64,000 nt of DNA from Flavobacterium sp. N502536. GTDB lineage: Bacteria; Bacteroidota; Bacteroidia; Flavobacteriales; Flavobacteriaceae. Location: positions 930,001-994,000 of the forward strand of contig NZ_CP110011.1 of assembly GCF_025947345.1 (NCBI RefSeq), written 5' to 3'. The notes below the pieces were generated by a model that saw only the letters and a program-made list of their open reading frames with translations, searched no databases and was not told the DNA's origin. Positions 33,705 to 43,185 of the stretch are shown here, piece after piece. Both the position numbers and the translations under genes were made by a program. Each line of letters starts with the position of its first letter. Positions within the stretch are counted from its first letter, which is position 1.

Positions 33705-36700
33705 CTAAAGTACTATTTTAAGATTAAAACCAATTGTTCTTGTATTTGGTAGTGAGTTAAATTCTAACCCTTGTGCATTACTAATTCCTAAAGCATTTTG
33801 TTCTGGGTCAAAGTGTGGATAATTTGGTGCTTTCAGGAATAAATTTCTTCCAAATACTCCAAGTTCAAATTGCTTGATTCCGGTATTTTCTAAAAAACTA
33901 GAATTTAGTTTATAGGAGAAAGACATTTCTCTAACTCTAAACCAAGACGTATCATATATAAATCCTTCGGCAGCAATATATTTTCCAGTGTTACCATAAT
34001 AGGACTGAGCACTTACTTTTGTTGTATTTGGCTTACCTGCATTTGGACCACTGGCATAAACGCCTTCATAAAGATATGGTTTGGTAACAGTAACATTATC
34101 GGCTTCAAATCTAGGAAATTCAGCAGTCTCTTCTGCTACACCATTTCGTTGTACATCGGCTATATTTCTTGAATATTGGTCTCCACCTTGACGGATGTCA
34201 AGTAAAACGTATAAACTAAAATTCTTGTAGGTAAAGTTGTTTGTTATACCCATTGTAAAATCAGGATTTGGATTTCCTATTTTCTCTACAGTTGTAGTTT
34301 GCAATGGTAAACCTGTCGCAGGATTAATCAACATTTGTCCTGAAGCATCGCGTTGGTATTTAGAACCATAAATTTGACCATATTCATCTCCTGCAACTAA
34401 ACGAATATTAGGAGTTGTAAAACCACCTAAAAATATATTGGTTACTCCTGGAGCCAATTCTTTAACTATAGATTTATATTGCGTATAATTTACACCTAAT
34501 TCCCAAGAAAAATCTTGAGTTTTGATTGGTGTTCCATTAACTTGAAGTTCAAAACCTTTTGTAGAAAGCTTACCTGCATTTTTAAAAACGTTTGAAACTC
34601 CTGATGTTGCTGAGACTGGAACGCTTAAAATAACATTACGAGTATTACGTTCATAATAGGTAGCATCTATACTTAATCGATTTTGAAAAAAGGCCATTTC
34701 AGTTCCAAAAGCAATCTCTTTAGTGAATTCTGGTGTAAGTTTTGGATTACCTGCTTCATTACCAAGAGTAAAACCAGCATTATCATTAAAAGGAAAAGTA
34801 ATTTGCGGCCCAAATCCATCACTTGGATTCGCTTGTACAAAGTATGTATTTGTAGCATATTCAGGAGCCCCTTTTCCTACTTCTCCAGCACTTGCTCTGA
34901 ACTTAATTAAGTTAATTTTGTCATCAAATTTAATAGAAGGAAATGCTTCTGTTAATACAAAACTTCCGGATACTGCTGGATAGAAAATAGAATTGTTTTC
35001 TGGCGATAATGTAGATGACCAGTCGTTTCTGGCTTTAAGGTTTATCGATATGAAATTTTTATAATCCAAAGCAACATCAGCAAAAACTCCGAACACTTTT
35101 GATCTGTAAATTTCTGACGCTGGATTGTATGTAATAGCATTACTGAAATTTTTAAAGCCAGGTACTACTAAATTTATTCCTGTAACGTCCATATCATACC
35201 TGTAATTGTTAAAAAATTCATTACCAAGAGTTCCTGTAAAAGTGAAATCATTGAACTTTTTGTTGGCATTTAATGTAAGATAAGTGTTGATATTATGTAC
35301 GGTTGTATTGTCTTCACGTAAACCTCCAATTTGAGTTGAACCTTGTATAAAAGGAGCTCCTCTATTTCCTTTTTCGTCAAAACCTGTGTTAAGTTTATTG
35401 AAATAATCTGAACCAATTTTAAAATCAGCATTTAACCACGAGGTAAAATCATATCTGGCACTTAAATTAGCCAATACTCTATTTACTTTGTCTCTATATT
35501 GATTGTTTTTAATAGTCCAGTATGGGTTATCCTCCCCACCAGCATACAACTGACCACCTACGGCATTTTCAAATGGCAAGCCGCTTAAATTATATGACCT
35601 TGGTGTAAAATAACCTCTAAATAATGGATTGGATAAGTTATTACCTTGTGAAGTTCTTTTAGAATTTGTGTTCGTATAGGTTATATTAGCTCCTACAGTA
35701 AACTTGTCAGTAATTTGATTGGTTCCTGATAAGGTTAAATTAGTTCGAGATAATTCGTTATTGTCAATAACATATGTTTCTTTTGTGTTACCAAGAGCAA
35801 TTCTATAGGTAGACTTTTCAGATCCTCCGGCAAAACTTACATTGTTTTGCGCATTATACGATGTTTTGAAAATATCACTAACGTTATTTTTATATGCTCT
35901 TAATACTTCAGTTTGACCATAAGAATTGACAATAGTTTGTCCATTAATTTTTGGTCCCCATGATGAAGCTGTCATACTACCTGCAATATTAGCATTACCA
36001 ATTTGCGCAGGTGTTAAAGTACCATTAAGACCTTGCGCATATTCATTTTGATAGTCCGGCAAACGATTTGCTACTCCTATATTAAAACTTGAGTTAAAAG
36101 TAACAGATGATCTTTCTCCTTTTTTACCTTTTTTAGTAGTAATTAAAATTACACCAGATGCACCTCTAGATCCATAAAGAACAGTTGAAGCAGCATCTTT
36201 TAAAACAACTACGTTTTCAATGTCTTCAGGATTAATGTCGACTGCACGGTTTGAATTAGTTGGCCCTCTTTGTAATGCATTACCTCCACCAGAGTTATCG
36301 ATAGGCACACCATCTACAACATACAATGGTTGGTTGCTTCCAGTAAATGTTGTTAACCCTCTAATTATTACACTAGAACCCGAAAAAGCTCCTCCTGATC
36401 CAGTTACTCGAACACCAGCAATCTTACCCACTAGTTGATTGGTAATGTTTGACGCTTTTGCAGCAGTAAGGTCTTTCGCTTCAATTTTCGTTGTAGAATA
36501 ACCCAAGGATTTTTTATCTCTTTTTATTCCAAATGACGTTACTACAACACTTTCTAACTGTTGTGCGGCATCATCTAATAATTTCACATTAATGGCAGAA
36601 GAGGTAGCAGCTATTTCCTGAGATTTCATTCCGATATAGCTAAATACCAAAATTTGGCTTGAAGTTGCTTTAATAGTAAACTTACCATCAAAATCTGTTT

Positions 36701-36860
36701 GCGTTCCAAATTTAGTTCCTTTCACCAGCACACTCACTCCCGGAAGAGGCATTCCTGATTGGTCAGAAACGATTCCTGAAACAGCTCTACCCTGCGCAAA
36801 CGAAAGTTGCGTTACAAGTGCCAAAAAAAGCACTAAGAATCCATTTAATTTTAGTTTCAT
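33705..36860 (-). CDS. susC: SusC/RagA family TonB-linked outer-membrane transporter
   Basis: 1051 residues from ATG 36860. The frame is open to TTG 36890, but only the ATG gives a proper signal peptide (MKLKLNGFLVLFLALVTQLSFAQ). A carboxypeptidase-regulatory-like domain (about 25-105, VSGIVSDQSGMPLPGVSV) is followed by the plug (about 105-230, with SVVVTSFGIKRDKKSLGYS and YVVDGVPIDNSGG) and a large barrel ending NTRTIGFNLKIVL. It imports substrate bound by SusD using TonB energy. The pair is bracketed by related non-coding segments on both sides, unlike any other gene in the window. Confidence 0.94.
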   Translation of the reverse strand: MKLKLNGFLVLFLALVTQLSFAQGRAVSGIVSDQSGMPLPGVSVLVKGTKFGTQTDFDGKFTIKATSSQILVFSYIGMKSQEIAATSSAINVKLLDDAAQQLESVVVTSFGIKRDKKSLGYSTTKIEAKDLTAAKASNITNQLVGKIAGVRVTGSGGAFSGSSVIIRGLTTFTGSNQPLYVVDGVPIDNSGGGNALQRGPTNSNRAVDINPEDIENVVVLKDAASTVLYGSRGASGVILITTKKGKKGERSSVTFNSSFNIGVANRLPDYQNEYAQGLNGTLTPAQIGNANIAGSMTASSWGPKINGQTIVNSYGQTEVLRAYKNNVSDIFKTSYNAQNNVSFAGGSEKSTYRIALGNTKETYVIDNNELSRTNLTLSGTNQITDKFTVGANITYTNTNSKRTSQGNNLSNPLFRGYFTPRSYNLSGLPFENAVGGQLYAGGEDNPYWTIKNNQYRDKVNRVLANLSARYDFTSWLNADFKIGSDYFNKLNTGFDEKGNRGAPFIQGSTQIGGLREDNTTVHNINTYLTLNANKKFNDFTFTGTLGNEFFNNYRYDMDVTGINLVVPGFKNFSNAITYNPASEIYRSKVFGVFADVALDYKNFISINLKARNDWSSTLSPENNSIFYPAVSGSFVLTEAFPSIKFDDKINLIKFRASAGEVGKGAPEYATNTYFVQANPSDGFGPQITFPFNDNAGFTLGNEAGNPKLTPEFTKEIAFGTEMAFFQNRLSIDATYYERNTRNVILSVPVSATSGVSNVFKNAGKLSTKGFELQVNGTPIKTQDFSWELGVNYTQYKSIVKELAPGVTNIFLGGFTTPNIRLVAGDEYGQIYGSKYQRDASGQMLINPATGLPLQTTTVEKIGNPNPDFTMGITNNFTYKNFSLYVLLDIRQGGDQYSRNIADVQRNGVAEETAEFPRFEADNVTVTKPYLYEGVYASGPNAGKPNTTKVSAQSYYGNTGKYIAAEGFIYDTSWFRVREMSFSYKLNSSFLENTGIKQFELGVFGRNLFLKAPNYPHFDPEQNALGISNAQGLEFNSLPNTRTIGFNLKIVL

Positions 36861-37165
36861 TTTTCTTGTAATTTTAAAAATTTGGTGCAACTTATAACTT
36901 TATAATAATTTTAACAAGACTTTTCAATTATTTAACATTTAATAAAGTCATAAAAATATTACTTTTTAACTATACACATTGAAGAACAAAACTATAACTC
37001 ACAGATTTACAGAGATTAAAACAAAACGTAAGAAGAAAAGAATATGTAAGAATTATGCCTGACCGTATCATTACAAAAAATTCAAAAAACTACTTTTTAT
37101 TTTAAGTTTTAAGGAAATACAGGCAAGCAAAAAAATTATCGAAAATTCAATGATCTATTAAAATA
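36861..37165. other. susC upstream region
   Basis: A/T-rich, with no ORF and no exact TAnnTTTG element that I can place confidently. The susC promoter could lie here, or transcription could arrive from beyond the hairpin at 37173-37195 if that terminator is leaky or regulated. Confidence 0.35.
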
Positions 37166-37405
37166 AAAAAAACCGTCTGAAGTTTCCTCAGACGGCATAT
37201 CCCTTATTGTTTTTCTCTAAAAGCTTACTAATTCAAAATAGATAAAAATGAATATAAGGAAAGTATTGTACAGATAACAGAAAGCTAAAAATGTTCTATT
37301 ATATTTCTTTTTACTAGGAGAGGATTAATCTTTTAACTAACGATCCGAAGTTTTTCAATAGTTAATTAATGACTGGAAGTATTGTTTTTGCTTTACAAAT
37401 ATATA
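37166..37405 (-). ncRNA. Candidate small transcript upstream of susC (right copy)
   Basis: On the minus strand a -7 element TATATTTG (about 37407-37400) precedes about 200 bases that end in a strong terminator (ccgtctga / tcagacgg, then T8, 37195-37166). Inside is tattttgaattagtaagct, which is shared with the segment downstream of susD. A 33-codon frame ending in FELVSF also exists, so a small membrane peptide is an alternative. No expression evidence is available. Confidence 0.3.
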
Positions 37406-37490
37406 AGATTTTTAATACAATAAAAATATTTTGCAATAAATTTTAAAAAATTTCTTACAAACAATGCAGATTTAGATTCTATTCAAAAAA

Positions 37491-37522
37491 AAGAGCCGAT
37501 AGTGTTACAACTATCGGCTCTT
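37491..37522 (-). terminator. Terminator of the 37.6-kb exported-protein gene
   Basis: A perfect 13-bp stem (aagagccgatagt / actatcggctctt) with a 6-nt loop is followed by T-rich sequence on the minus strand, 42 bases after the stop. A damaged copy lies at 31984-32010. Confidence 0.88.
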
Positions 37523-37563
37523 GATTTCACTATATATAGGAAACCTAATTTCTATAAAAAATA

Positions 37564-38274
37564 TTAGTTAGCTTCTGCACATTCAGAATACGTAACAATA
37601 TGTTTCGTTAAATCAGTCCATTTAGGCTCCGGATTTGCAGCTATTATTTTCTCACAGCTTCCCCATAATGGTACGAATTCTTTTTTATAATCTTTTTTCT
37701 TTAATAAAAATGCCGGTGAATCTTTTTTAGCTACATAGTACGATTTTGCATCTCCGCCAATAAATTTCACACCACCTACTCCTAAAGAAGTAGTTTCTTT
37801 TGCATAAGGATCACAGTATACTTTAAATTCTTTACTGAATGAAGGATTAAGTAATTGCATTAACAATTTGCTGTTTTTCTTTTTGATTTTTACATCAGCA
37901 GTTTCAAAATAAGCGTATCCGTCATTTAAAAAATCCTGGTTCAACTTCGTATCGTTCCATTTTTTGAAGTCTTCAAGAAAATTAAGTTTCTTACCTAAGT
38001 TGTCTAATCCACTTGGCGGTAAGTACATGAATTTAATATCTTCCGGTTTTAGTTTGTGCTTTTTTCCGGCTCCGTCTTGTAATTTGATAAACTCAATCAA
38101 ACCTTTGTCTCTATCAATATCTTTAATAGTACCGTTAATTTCAGTACCATCAGCTAAAGTGATGTAAGCTGTTTTACTGTGAGAAAATCCATAAGAAGGC
38201 GAAATCAAATCTTGAGCATTCACGTTGCAACACGCTACCAGAAGCACTAGTAGTAAAAAGGAATTTTTAATCAT
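37564..38274 (-). CDS. Exported protein of unknown function
   Basis: 236 residues. A signal peptide (about 1-20, ending VNAQ) is followed by a small domain with strands AYITLADGTEINGTIKDIDRDKGLIEFIKL and KHKLKPEDIKFMYLPPSGLD, reminiscent of Sm-like or SH3-like barrels in other Bacteroidota exported proteins. The C-terminal half includes KEFKVYCDPYAKET, FLLKKKDYKKEFVPLWGSC and a final ECAEAN. Two Cys (in VYCDP and WGSCEK) and a third near the end could form a disulphide. I do not recognise a characterised family. It is monocistronic with a strong terminator. Confidence 0.65.
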   Translation of the reverse strand: MIKNSFLLLVLLVACCNVNAQDLISPSYGFSHSKTAYITLADGTEINGTIKDIDRDKGLIEFIKLQDGAGKKHKLKPEDIKFMYLPPSGLDNLGKKLNFLEDFKKWNDTKLNQDFLNDGYAYFETADVKIKKKNSKLLMQLLNPSFSKEFKVYCDPYAKETTSLGVGGVKFIGGDAKSYYVAKKDSPAFLLKKKDYKKEFVPLWGSCEKIIAANPEPKWTDLTKHIVTYSECAEAN

Positions 38275-38535
38275 TTGTTTTTTGGTTAAATTGTTTGCCT
38301 ACTCTTGCGATTTTCGGCTTCCTCGATTATTTTTTTAACAGAATTCTCTACGTGACATCCTGTATTTAGTGGTACGGCAAATCTTTTTTACAAATCTTTT
38401 TCTTACTGTAAACATAACCATAAAAACGAGATTTACAAATGATAAACTGTGTTTTTTACACGAAAATTCAGCAAAAAAGCAACTGTATTTTTCGTCTTAA
38501 TTACTTTACATTTTAAAAAAAAATAGCGCAAAAAA
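38275..38535. other. Gap between argS terminator and the exported-protein gene
   Basis: There is no ORF of note. It probably holds the promoter of the 38274 gene, but no exact TAnnTTTG is placed convincingly. Confidence 0.35.
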
Positions 38536-38560
38536 AAGCCAATAGTAAAACTATTGGCTT
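38536..38560 (-). terminator. argS terminator
   Basis: An 11-bp stem (aagccaatagt / actattggctt) with an AAA loop is followed by T8 on the minus strand. Confidence 0.88.
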
Positions 38561-38585
38561 CTCCTTTTTATGTGTTTTAGTTCTT

Positions 38586-40364
38586 TTACATACGCTCCGG
38601 AACTTCAATTCCTAATAAAGTAAATGCTGCTTTAATGACCTCAGCAACCTTTTGCGAAAGCTGTACTCTGAAGATCTTTTTAGTTAAATCCGTCTCTCCC
38701 AATATGTGTACTGACTGATAAAAGGAGTTGTATTCTTTTACCAGATCATAAGTATAGTTAGCAATCAGAGCCGGACTATGATTTTGTGCCGCGTTTTGAA
38801 TTACTTCCGGGAAAAGCTCAATTTGTTTGACCAATTCTTTTTCTTTTTCGTGTAATTCTTCTGTATTGGTTCTAGCCGAAAAATCAAAATCGGCCTTACG
38901 GATAATCGATTGAATTCTCGCGTAAGTGTATTGAATAAATGGTCCAGTATTTCCGGCGAAATCAACAGATTCTTCCGGGTTAAACAAAATACGTTTTTTA
39001 GGATCTACTTTCAAAATGTAATATTTCAACGCTCCAAGACCAATAGTTTGGTACAATTTGGCTTTTTCTTCAGCTGAATAACTGTCCAGTTTTCCTAAAT
39101 CTTCTGAGATTTGTTTGGCAGTATCCGTCATATCCTGCATCAAATCATCAGCATCTACAACGGTTCCTTCACGGCTTTTCATTTTTCCGGAAGGCAAATC
39201 AACCATTCCGTATGACAAATGATACAAGCTTGAAGCCCAGTCAAAACCTAATTTTTTCAGAATCAGGAACAATACTTTAAAATGATAATCCTGCTCATTA
39301 CCCACGGTGTAAACCATTCCGCCTACATCCGGCATATCTTTTACACGCTGAATTGCAGTTCCAATGTCCTGTGTCATATATACCGCAGTTCCGTCAGAAC
39401 GCAAAACAATTTTACGGTCAAGACCTTCATCGGTAAGATCAATCCAAACTGAACCATCAGGATCTTTTTCGAAAACTCCTTTGTCTAAACCTACCTGAAC
39501 AACATCTTTTCCTAACAGGTATGTATTGCTTTCGTAATAGTATTTATCGAAGTTAACCCCCAGATTTTTATAGGTAATAGCAAAACCATCATAAACCCAT
39601 TGGTTCATCATTTTCCAAAGCGCAATTACAGCTTCATCTCCAGACTCCCATTTTTTAAGCATTTCTTGTGCTTCAATGATAATTGGGGACTGTTTTTTAG
39701 CTTCTTCTTCGGTTTTACCGGCTTCCATCAGTTGAGAAATCTCTGCTTTGTACGCTTTATCAAACTCAACATAATATTTACCTACTAATTTATCTCCTTT
39801 CAAATTTGAACTTTCGGGAGTTTCGCCATTTCCAAACTTTTGCCAAGCCAGCATCGATTTACAAATATGGATTCCACGGTCGTTAATAATTTGTGTTTTA
39901 TATACTTTTTTTCCTGATGCTTTGATAATTTCGGCTACCGAATACCCCAACAAGTTGTTACGTACGTGACCTAAGTGCAATGGTTTATTGGTATTTGGCG
40001 AAGAGTATTCGACCATAATCGCTTTGTCCTCCGGATTTGGTGTTACATATCCAAATTTTGTATTGTCTTTTATTTCATTAAAGAAATTCAAATAATAACT
40101 ATCGGCAATAACGATGTTCAAAAATCCCGAAACCACATTAAAGCGGGCTACTTCGGAAACATTTTCAACTAAGTAATTTCCAATTTTATTGCCCAGTTCA
40201 GCAGGATTGCTTTTGATCACTTTCAACAAAGGAAAAATCACCATTGTGATATCGCCTTCAAATTCTTTTCGGGTCGTTTGAAATTCGATTTTATCAACAG
40301 TAACATCAAATAATGCTTGTATTGCTTTTTGTATAGAAGGAGTAAGAATTTGTGATAATGACAT
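38586..40364 (-). CDS. argS: Arginyl-tRNA synthetase
   Basis: 592 residues, normal for class I ArgRS. An N-terminal Arg-S additional domain (about 1-90) is followed by the HIGH motif in PLHLGHVRNN, the KMSKS-like loop in SGKMKSREGT and a C-terminal DALR anticodon-binding domain (about 465-592, IQYTYARIQSIIRK through to EVPERM). It charges tRNA-Arg in the cytoplasm. It is a single gene with its own terminator. A -7 element TATATTTG lies on the minus strand at 40393-40386. Confidence 0.97.
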   Translation of the reverse strand: MSLSQILTPSIQKAIQALFDVTVDKIEFQTTRKEFEGDITMVIFPLLKVIKSNPAELGNKIGNYLVENVSEVARFNVVSGFLNIVIADSYYLNFFNEIKDNTKFGYVTPNPEDKAIMVEYSSPNTNKPLHLGHVRNNLLGYSVAEIIKASGKKVYKTQIINDRGIHICKSMLAWQKFGNGETPESSNLKGDKLVGKYYVEFDKAYKAEISQLMEAGKTEEEAKKQSPIIIEAQEMLKKWESGDEAVIALWKMMNQWVYDGFAITYKNLGVNFDKYYYESNTYLLGKDVVQVGLDKGVFEKDPDGSVWIDLTDEGLDRKIVLRSDGTAVYMTQDIGTAIQRVKDMPDVGGMVYTVGNEQDYHFKVLFLILKKLGFDWASSLYHLSYGMVDLPSGKMKSREGTVVDADDLMQDMTDTAKQISEDLGKLDSYSAEEKAKLYQTIGLGALKYYILKVDPKKRILFNPEESVDFAGNTGPFIQYTYARIQSIIRKADFDFSARTNTEELHEKEKELVKQIELFPEVIQNAAQNHSPALIANYTYDLVKEYNSFYQSVHILGETDLTKKIFRVQLSQKVAEVIKAAFTLLGIEVPERM

Positions 40365-40674
40365 GTAAACTTATTTTAAAGTGAGCAAATATACTGCTTA
40401 TTCATCAATTACAGAAAATCAAAAACATATTAAATGGTATAAAACAATCCTGAATTCTTAAAAAGCCTTCGCTTTCAAGTGTTAAAATTATCCAAAAATC
40501 AAAAAGCTAACCTGTTATAAAACAGACGATCTTATAAAAATATATTTTTTTTTCACTTTTTTCTGTAACATATCTATGGCAAAAGAGTCTTAATAAGAAC
40601 TTCAAATTAGTTTGAGGGCAAAAAAACAAAAACAAAAACAATCATCATCAATCTTCCAAAATCATCATTACATT
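40365..40674. other. Divergent gap between argS and the barrel receptor
   Basis: It contains the argS -7 element (TATATTTG, minus, 40386-40393) and an A/T-rich leader for the plus-strand gene. The frame of that gene is open from TTG 40612, but this part encodes a Lys/Gln-rich stretch unlike a signal peptide. I see no further structure. Confidence 0.4.
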
Positions 40675-43089
40675 ATGAAACTAAAATTCTTTCTGTTTGT
40701 ATTACTGGGTGTAATAACAACAGCAAATGCACAGAATTCAGGAACTGTTTCCGGAAAAATTACCGAGAAATCAAATAACGCGCCTATTTCTTACGCGACA
40801 GTTTCTATCAAAGAAAACGGGAAAGTCGTTACAGGGGTTAACTCTGATGACCACGGAGATTTCTCTATCAAGAATCTGGCTTTAAAAAGTTATACGATCG
40901 AAATTCAATACATTGGATTTAGAAAATATGTTGGTTCTTTAATTTTAAGCGACAACAAAAAAACAGCTACCATTAATGTGTCTCTTGAAGAAGAAGCAAC
41001 GCAGCTTAAAGGAGTAAATATCGTAAGTGAGCGTTCGACAATCGAACAAAAAATTGACCGAAAAGTAATTACTGTCGGAAAAGATTTGACTACTGCCGGA
41101 GCTTCTGCATCTGATATTATGAACAACATCCCGTCTGTGAATGTAGATCAAGACGGAAAACTTTCGCTTCGCGGAAACGATAATGTACGTGTATTGATTG
41201 ACGGAAGACCTTCGAATATTGATCCAGCTCAGTTGTTGAAACAAATTCCATCGACCTCTATCAAAAAAATTGAGTTGATTACCAACCCAAGTGCCAAGTA
41301 CAATCCGGAAGGAATGTCAGGTATTATCAATATCATTTTACACAAAAACAGCAATACTGGTTTCAACGGAAGCTACAGTGGTGGTATCACTTTTGGAGAA
41401 GTTGCTAAATACAATCAGTCTTTGGATTTGAACTATAAAACCGGAAAAGTAAATTTCTTTGGTAACGTAGGACAAAATTTCGGAACTTATTACAACGATG
41501 GTTTCATCAACAGATACGATCAGGACATTCGTCAGAAAATTGATGTTGTGAACGAAAATGATTCTTACCTGTATAAAATTGGAATGGATTATTTCATCAA
41601 TGACCACAATACGATCTCTTTTTATACCAATCAGAATAAATCAAACGGTAAGTTTTTTGTAGACACGAATATTGATTACAGTAATGTAGCCAGTTCTGAC
41701 ATTAAGAATATGCTACAGAAATCAAAATATACAGGTCCGGATAACGTAGGAACTTATAATTTGGCTTACAAACATATCTTTAAAAAAGAAGGTCACACTT
41801 TAGATTTTGAAGCCAACTACAGCAACAATAAAGAAACGCAAAATGCTGGTTTTGATACACAAATAAGAAAAAAAGACAATAGTACAGACAGCCAGTCTTA
41901 TATCGATTATATTGCCGGTACTCGTAAATTAAGTACTTTAAATGTTGATTACGTAAATCCATTAAACGAAAAAACTACTCTTGAAGCAGGTGCAGAAGCC
42001 AGAATTACAAAAACGGATAACGATTATATCACCGGTAATCCGCTTGCAGCACTTCCAATTTCTAATTACACTTACGATACTGATATTTATTCTGCTTATG
42101 TAACATTTGGTCAGAAATTCAAAAAATTCAGTTATCAGGTAGGAGCTCGTTTTGAAAGCTATAAAGTTGTAGCCAACTTAAATCATGGTCTGGATAAGTT
42201 TAATGATGATTACATCACCTTATACCCATCGGCTTATTTGACTTATAACCTGAATGAGAAAAACACTTTCCAATTGAGCTACAGCCGTCGTGTAGACCGT
42301 CCGAGTTTAGAGCAGACAAAACCTATTCGTGAGTTTTCTACGCCTTTAATTACAGCATTAGGAAATCCTGAATTAAGACCTCAATTCACGAATTCGGTTG
42401 AAGTAAATTATACTAAAACTTTTGAAAAAGGAAGTTTTACTGCAGGTGTTTTTGTGAGAAGCATCAACGACCAAATCAGCAGAGTTTTACTTCCGGATGA
42501 CACAGATCCAAGTGGTAACAAACAAATCCTGACGTATTCGAACTTTGACAACAATACTTCTTATGGTTTTGAAGCTTCGTTCACTTATAAAATTGCAAAA
42601 TGGTGGGATATTTCACCATCTATTGACTTCTCAAGCATTAACCAACAAGGTATAGTGTTTGTATACGATCCGGTAACTCAAAAAAGCAGCCCTTTGGATA
42701 GAAAAATTACTGTTGGTGCTTTTAACGGTCGTATGAATTCAAACTTTAAAGTAAACAAACGTTTAAGTTTCTTATTGTTCGGATTTTACAGAGGAGAAGT
42801 TGAAGGTCTTCAAAATAACAGTCACGCGATGTACAAAATGGACATGGGGTCCCGTTATACCTTGTTAAACAACAAAATGAACATTAGTTTACGTTTTAAC
42901 GACGTGTTCAATACAATGAAATATGCTTTCGATTCTCAGTATCCTTATTCACACTCAGGACAATTTTCATGGGAAAGCCAAACCGTTTATTTAGGTTTAA
43001 CATACAACTTTGGAGGTGCGAAAATCAAAAACCTGCAACGTAAACAAAGAGAAGACAATACGAATAAAGGCGGTGGCGGATTATTTTAA
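40675..43089 (+). CDS. Outer-membrane beta-barrel receptor with carboxypeptidase-regulatory-like domain
   Basis: 804 residues from ATG 40675, chosen because it gives the signal peptide MKLKFFLFVLLGVITTANAQ. Domains in order: carboxypeptidase-regulatory-like (about 22-110, GTVSGKITEKSNNAPISYATV), a plug-like region (about 125-220, with ASDIMNNIPSVNVDQDGKLSLRG and NPSAKYNPEGMSGIINI), and a barrel of the outer-membrane beta-barrel family 14905 type (about 370-804, YSRRVDRPSLEQT). Such proteins are TonB-dependent receptor relatives, often for peptides, metals or unknown ligands. There is no SusD partner. The end is Lys/Arg/Gly rich (KQREDNTNKGGGGLF). Confidence 0.88.
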   Translation: MKLKFFLFVLLGVITTANAQNSGTVSGKITEKSNNAPISYATVSIKENGKVVTGVNSDDHGDFSIKNLALKSYTIEIQYIGFRKYVGSLILSDNKKTATINVSLEEEATQLKGVNIVSERSTIEQKIDRKVITVGKDLTTAGASASDIMNNIPSVNVDQDGKLSLRGNDNVRVLIDGRPSNIDPAQLLKQIPSTSIKKIELITNPSAKYNPEGMSGIINIILHKNSNTGFNGSYSGGITFGEVAKYNQSLDLNYKTGKVNFFGNVGQNFGTYYNDGFINRYDQDIRQKIDVVNENDSYLYKIGMDYFINDHNTISFYTNQNKSNGKFFVDTNIDYSNVASSDIKNMLQKSKYTGPDNVGTYNLAYKHIFKKEGHTLDFEANYSNNKETQNAGFDTQIRKKDNSTDSQSYIDYIAGTRKLSTLNVDYVNPLNEKTTLEAGAEARITKTDNDYITGNPLAALPISNYTYDTDIYSAYVTFGQKFKKFSYQVGARFESYKVVANLNHGLDKFNDDYITLYPSAYLTYNLNEKNTFQLSYSRRVDRPSLEQTKPIREFSTPLITALGNPELRPQFTNSVEVNYTKTFEKGSFTAGVFVRSINDQISRVLLPDDTDPSGNKQILTYSNFDNNTSYGFEASFTYKIAKWWDISPSIDFSSINQQGIVFVYDPVTQKSSPLDRKITVGAFNGRMNSNFKVNKRLSFLLFGFYRGEVEGLQNNSHAMYKMDMGSRYTLLNNKMNISLRFNDVFNTMKYAFDSQYPYSHSGQFSWESQTVYLGLTYNFGGAKIKNLQRKQREDNTNKGGGGLF

Positions 43090-43133
43090 TCCAACATTAC
43101 CAATCGATTTTAATAGTTTCGTATAAAATGAAG

Positions 43134-43167
43134 AAGCCTGGAGTTTGCCAACTCCAGGCTTTTTTTA
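43134..43167 (+). terminator. Terminator of the barrel receptor gene
   Basis: A 12-bp stem (aagcctggagtt / aactccaggctt) with a 4-nt loop and T7. Confidence 0.9.
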
Positions 43168-43185
43168 TTCTTTATTAACTATATT

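Noticed and set aside
36861..36890. Upstream TTG start of the susC frame
   Set aside because: The ten extra residues (MHQIFKITRK) would precede and disrupt a clear signal peptide that begins at ATG 36860.
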